Origin: Solanum dulcamara | Taxonomy: Eukaryota; Streptophyta; Magnoliopsida; Solanales; Solanaceae | Length of the DNA stretch: 64,000 nucleotides | Direction of reading: 5' to 3' | NCBI RefSeq assembly: GCF_947179165.1 | Contig: NC_077247.1 | Coordinates: 46,482,935 to 46,546,934 of the forward strand | Shown: positions 60,809 through 64,000 of the stretch, piece after piece | How the letters are laid out: each line of letters opens with the position of its first letter | How positions within the stretch are numbered: position 1 is the first letter of the stretch | Notes under the pieces: generated by a model | Database searches by the model: none | Told to the model about the DNA's origin: nothing | The model's input: the letters and a program-made list of their open reading frames with translations, nothing else | Made by a program: the position numbers and the translations under genes

Positions 60809-61518
60809 ATGGCGTCACCAGCGACATTACTTCATCATTATTCTCCTCGCCCTTCTTTCTCTTCCAATTCTTCTTCCTCTTCTCCTTCCCCTTCCCCTTC
60901 CCCTTCTTCTTCTTCTGCATCTTCTTCCTCCTTCGATCAACGCCGATGCTTTAATTGGAAATTTCTCGCCTTTTCTGGTAAATCTTTAATTTCTATCTTC
61001 TGTTTTTTTTTTCTATTCGATTGAAATTGAATTAACCCCTCGGTCTATTGAATTGAAATGTGTGCCAATTTTTGATCTTCTCTCTTTTAATTAGTAGATT
61101 AATTGAATTGTTTGATTAATCAAGGAAAAAAAGTAGGGGGTGTTTTCAGTGCATATTAGTTGGATGGGTGGTTGAATACTGAGGCTAATTAAAATGCAGA
61201 TGGATAGAAATGATAAGATACAAATTAAACGCTTGAGCAATTTGATTTTATCTCAAAGTACAGTGTGAAAAAAAGGAGTAGCTAGTGAATATTTGTTGGT
61301 CAGATATGGATCAATTATTGCTGAATCAAATAGTTCTAGATTGATTTTTCCTCTTCTTATGGATTGTTGGAGTTGTCTAATGGGAAAGAGGGACTACCAT
61401 TCTGCAAATAGTAGTGATAGTTGACCTGTACTCACATTTATCCATTCTATGTTTGTTAACCGATAACAGAAATAACTCGAGCCTTTGGCCGCCGATGTCG
61501 TTTGGATTTGCCATCTCT
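60809..61518 (+). CDS. 5' part of a probable plastid-targeted protein (first two exons, incomplete)
   Basis: Exon 1 (60809-60977) and exon 2 (61470-61518) join through a GT-AG intron in phase 1 and give about 72 residues; exon 2 ends in phase 2 at GTAAGT, so the gene continues beyond it and probably beyond the window. The N terminus MASPATLLHHYSPRPS, a long serine/proline-rich stretch and few acidic residues are typical of a chloroplast transit peptide. After it the sequence reads RRCFNWKFLAFSEITRAFGR. I do not recognise the mature protein. The serine run comes from a TTC/TCC-rich simple repeat at 60845-60930, a mutable segment. No third exon was identified in the remaining 2.5 kb, which is filled with transposon remnants and would then be a long second intron. 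Confidence 0.65.
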
Positions 61519-61739
61519 GTAAGTGTTCTTTTCTGGACACTCTATTGCTAAGGAAATGAAAGGGAAGTGGTGTTTTATACTAGCTTCTTGGTTCTAAGGC
61601 GAGAGAACCTTGCCCAAGACATTTAGTTGGTTACTTGCTGTAGAAATCACTTTAGAGATGGCTTTATGTGCATCCAGATTTGTGCTTCTCAGCAGGGCCT
61701 GCTCGGATAGGATTGATCTGACCATGGGCTTGCTAGTAT

Positions 61740-62560
61740 TGGAGAGTGCAATGTAATTAAACTTTCCATCCAAATATTTGGGGCTCCTGCTAGTGGTAAG
61801 GTTCAAACTAGGGAAATGTGGTGACCAGTGATCCAAAATTCCGGGCTAGAAGAAAATCTACTTATAAAAGGTTGGATAAGATCATTTTGATAGAGGCAAC
61901 ATTACCAAATACCAACCCACGTCATATCCTCATTTCTTATCTTTGTTTCAGTTAGTAAGAGATTGGAGAAATTAATGATAACTTTTCTCTGGGATGGTGC
62001 AACGTACCATCTTGTGAATTGGGAAAGGGGTATGACCCCATTGAAAGTAGTGGGGGTTGGGAAAATCGAATGCTGGATATCTTAAACAGATAATTGTCAG
62101 GAAAATTGTTATGGAGGTTTGCCAACAAAGGGGGATCCATGTGGAAGATAGTCATAAAAAAGGTGGTGACCAATATCGGTGGTTCGCAAAGGAAGTAACA
62201 TCATCTTATAGGAAAATTCTGTGGAAGGAATGAAGGACAAGATGGCCTTATACAAAGTTCAAATCAGATATATGAATCGAGGTCAGTTCTGGCTAAACCT
62301 CTCGTGTGGGGATAAACTTTGAAAGATGACTTCCTACACCTAGCTGGCAACAAGAATGTTGTAGTGGCTGAGATCCTAGAAATGACACACTTATTTGTTT
62401 TAGAATATAACTTCTAAAGGACCACTGCAGTGTTGAGAGTATGACAAGGTGGAGCTGTTTCTACTGAGGTTCTATATTCATGCATCATACAGGAAAACAG
62501 GTGGTATGATTTGAGACGGATACCTTGGAAGCACTCCATTGTCAAATTGTATTATAGGTA
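61740..62560 (+). mobile_element. Decayed LINE (L1-type) reverse-transcriptase fragment
   Basis: Translated in pieces across frameshifts and stops, the plus strand gives KYLGLLLVVRFKLG, DKIILIEATLPN, RLEKLMITFLWDGATYHLVN and WERGMTPLKVVGVG. These match the order of conserved blocks in the C-terminal half of plant L1-type reverse transcriptases (YLGLPLG, LIKSTLSNLP, RLEKL..DFLW, W..V..PK..GGLG). The ORF is broken in several places, so it is an inactive remnant in an intron. Confidence 0.75.
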
Positions 62561-62701
62561 CGGAATCAGAGGAGGGGAGCTCGAGCTCTGACCTTTGTGG
62601 AGAGGTTTATGAATGACAAGGAAGCAAAGCAGATGACATTCTTTACAAGTAATGCAACTTAGGAAGCAATATTGGCTGTGGCCATAAAAAAAGAGGTTGT
62701 A

Positions 62702-63300
62702 TAGCAGTGTTGTCAAAAGCAAAAAGCACAATAAAGCTCTAAGGTCCGTTGGGCTTTTAAGCGCAAACAAAAAGTGGGTTTTAATGGAAAAAGGCTCGAG
62801 GGGAGAAACACGACAAATATATGCTCCATATATCCCAATTTATATGACACACTTTCCTTTTTAGTCAATCCCAAAAAGCATGACACACTTTTATATTTAG
62901 TAACAATTTAACTTTAAAATATCTATTTTACCCTTAATGAGAAGATTTTTAGCCACAAACATTTATGACTTATTTTGGACCACAAATTTCAAAAGTCTTT
63001 CTTTCTTAAACTCTGTGCCATTTCAAACAACATCACGTAGATTGGAACAGAGGGAGTATATACATTTAGTCCAAGACTAATAATTATAAGAATGAATGAC
63101 ATGTATATGAACAAAGAAATTGAAAAAAAATTGCAATAAAGTGAAACATCAATTGTTTAGTGTCGCCTCTTCAGAAGAGGCTCATTGGCAAGGAAAAGTA
63201 TTCCTTAGAACCTTGATGTCGACATTGAAGCGCACATTAGAGGCGAAACACTCAATACTTTTTGAGCCTCACTTCAGGGCTTAAGTGCGTTTAACAACAA
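62702..63300. mobile_element. hAT-like MITE interrupted by a Stowaway-like MITE
   Basis: The outer ends (AGTGTTGTCAAAAGCAAAAA on the left; on the right GCTTAAGTGCGTTTAACAAC, whose reverse complement is similar) enclose matching inner blocks with AGGC/GCCT-rich motifs. The segment 62822-63061 is a separate insert. Confidence 0.55.
62822..63061. mobile_element. Stowaway-like MITE nested in the hAT-like element
   Basis: The left end GCTCCATATATCCCAATTTA and the right end, reverse-complemented TACTCCCTCTGTTCCAATCT, are of the CTCCCTCCGTCCCAAT type; TA flanks both sides. About 240 bp, non-coding. Confidence 0.7.
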
Positions 63301-63594
63301 AGTTTTTAGCTGATATTGTCTATGCAATGATATTGGAGAAAATGTGAATCCTCTTCTACCAAACTATTACTTTGCTTTGGAGTCGTGGATGTTAGTATAT
63401 GCACTATTGAACATTCATTGTATGCTCCCTCACCCAGTAGTGAACATGTCGGAGAGTTGGAGACAGGGAAGAAAAAACATTGGAAATTGGTGTCGCAACA
63501 GTTTTTGGACACTATGAAGAAATAGGAATAAGAGCTCTTTTATTTAGTTATTTTTAGTGCAAGAGGGATATACCCTTACTTGTTTTGGAGGTTG

Positions 63595-63697
63595 GTCGGA
63601 TCTTCTGGTAGTTTAATGTATTTCACTTTTTCAAAGACATTTACCCTCCCCATACCTCACATGTGGGGTTACATTGGGTATGTTGTTGTACTTTTGC
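63595..63697 (+). mobile_element. TS-type SINE 3' end
   Basis: TACCCTCCCCATACCTCACA followed by TGTGGGGTTACATTGGG and TATGTTGTTGT matches the 3' part of Solanaceae TS SINEs (compare 17700-17784). Only the 3' end is recognisable. Confidence 0.55.
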
Positions 63698-64000
63698 AAA
63701 GGCAACACTTTTTTGGTGCATTATTAATGCAATTTTTGAAAGAAAAAAGGTCTAGGTATAAAGATACTTACCTGATAATTTTCTAAGTCACCAAATTCTT
63801 AATTATAGACCGACACAATATACATATTTCGTCAACATTTAGAAGAGTATCAAAATTGAAATATTTTAGGACGCATAGGATGGACAATTAGAGTTGTAAG
63901 ACGTGCACTGGGCGAACAACTCAAGGTGTAAATCATGCAAGGGACGAGTGCCTTGAGAAGTTTAGAGGCTGCCTCGACCTTAGTTAGTCTTGTGTGAATA
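63698..64000. other. Right edge of window, unrecognised
   Basis: No exon was identified. The sequence becomes slightly GC-richer (GGACGAGTGCCTTGAGAAG) near the end, which may be another repeat or the approach to a further exon. Confidence 0.3.

Noticed and set aside
60612..60920. 102-codon minus-strand ORF rich in lysine and glutamate
   Set aside because: It is the reverse reading of the TTC/TCC-rich leader and transit-peptide repeat of the plus-strand gene.

Overview
This is nuclear DNA of a flowering plant, most likely a Solanum-type member of the Solanaceae. The grounds are very AT-rich intergenic DNA, spliced genes with GT-AG introns, typically plant gene families (ALOG, Dof, SCAR, EP1-like lectin, Ole e 1-like), and remnants resembling Solanaceae repeats (Au and TS-type SINEs, Copia-type LTRs, a TRIM-like element, many MITEs). 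The species assignment is inference; no similarity search was possible.

Layout. 1-11.7 kb is repeat-rich and gene-poor: a 1.0-kb Mutator-like MITE with a perfect 9-bp target duplication, a stranded coding fragment at about 2.95-3.08 kb, LTR-derived sequence, a TRIM-like element at 4.3-5.5 kb, and several MITEs. 11.8-12.35 kb holds an intronless ALOG (LSH/TMF-type) nuclear protein. 12.4-18.9 kb is intergenic, with a solo-LTR candidate and a SINE-like copy. 18.9-20.25 kb (minus) is an intronless EP1-like secreted B-lectin/PAN glycoprotein. 20.3-31.4 kb is intergenic and carries two arrays of AT-core hairpins, a dispersed element in opposite orientations, and a CACTA-type MITE.

31.46-40.51 kb is the main gene: a nine-exon SCAR/WAVE subunit (reconstructed as 1311 aa), with SHD, basic, poly-proline and WH2-C-A segments all present. 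Its introns hold MITE, SINE and G-quadruplex sequences. 40.5-47.8 kb is intergenic, with a solo LTR, a near-perfect palindrome and minisatellites. 47.83-48.33 kb is a Dof zinc-finger gene that strongly resembles Arabidopsis Dof1.5/COG1. 48.3-55.3 kb is repeats, including a 0.7-kb foldback element. 55.3-58.96 kb (minus) is a tandem pair of Ole e 1-like secreted proteins, one intact and one apparently frameshifted. From 60.81 kb a gene with a serine-rich, plastid-transit-like N terminus begins and runs off the right edge; its second intron is filled with a decayed LINE, nested MITEs and a SINE tail.

The genes do not form a functional cluster. Two are regulators of development or light response (ALOG, Dof), two families are secreted (EP1-like, Ole e 1-like), and one activates ARP2/3 actin nucleation (SCAR). 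No operon-like or biosynthetic cluster was seen. The least expected material is in the non-coding structures: the hairpin arrays, the MULE insertion with an internal empty-site paralogue, the palindrome, and the internal repeats of the SCAR protein.
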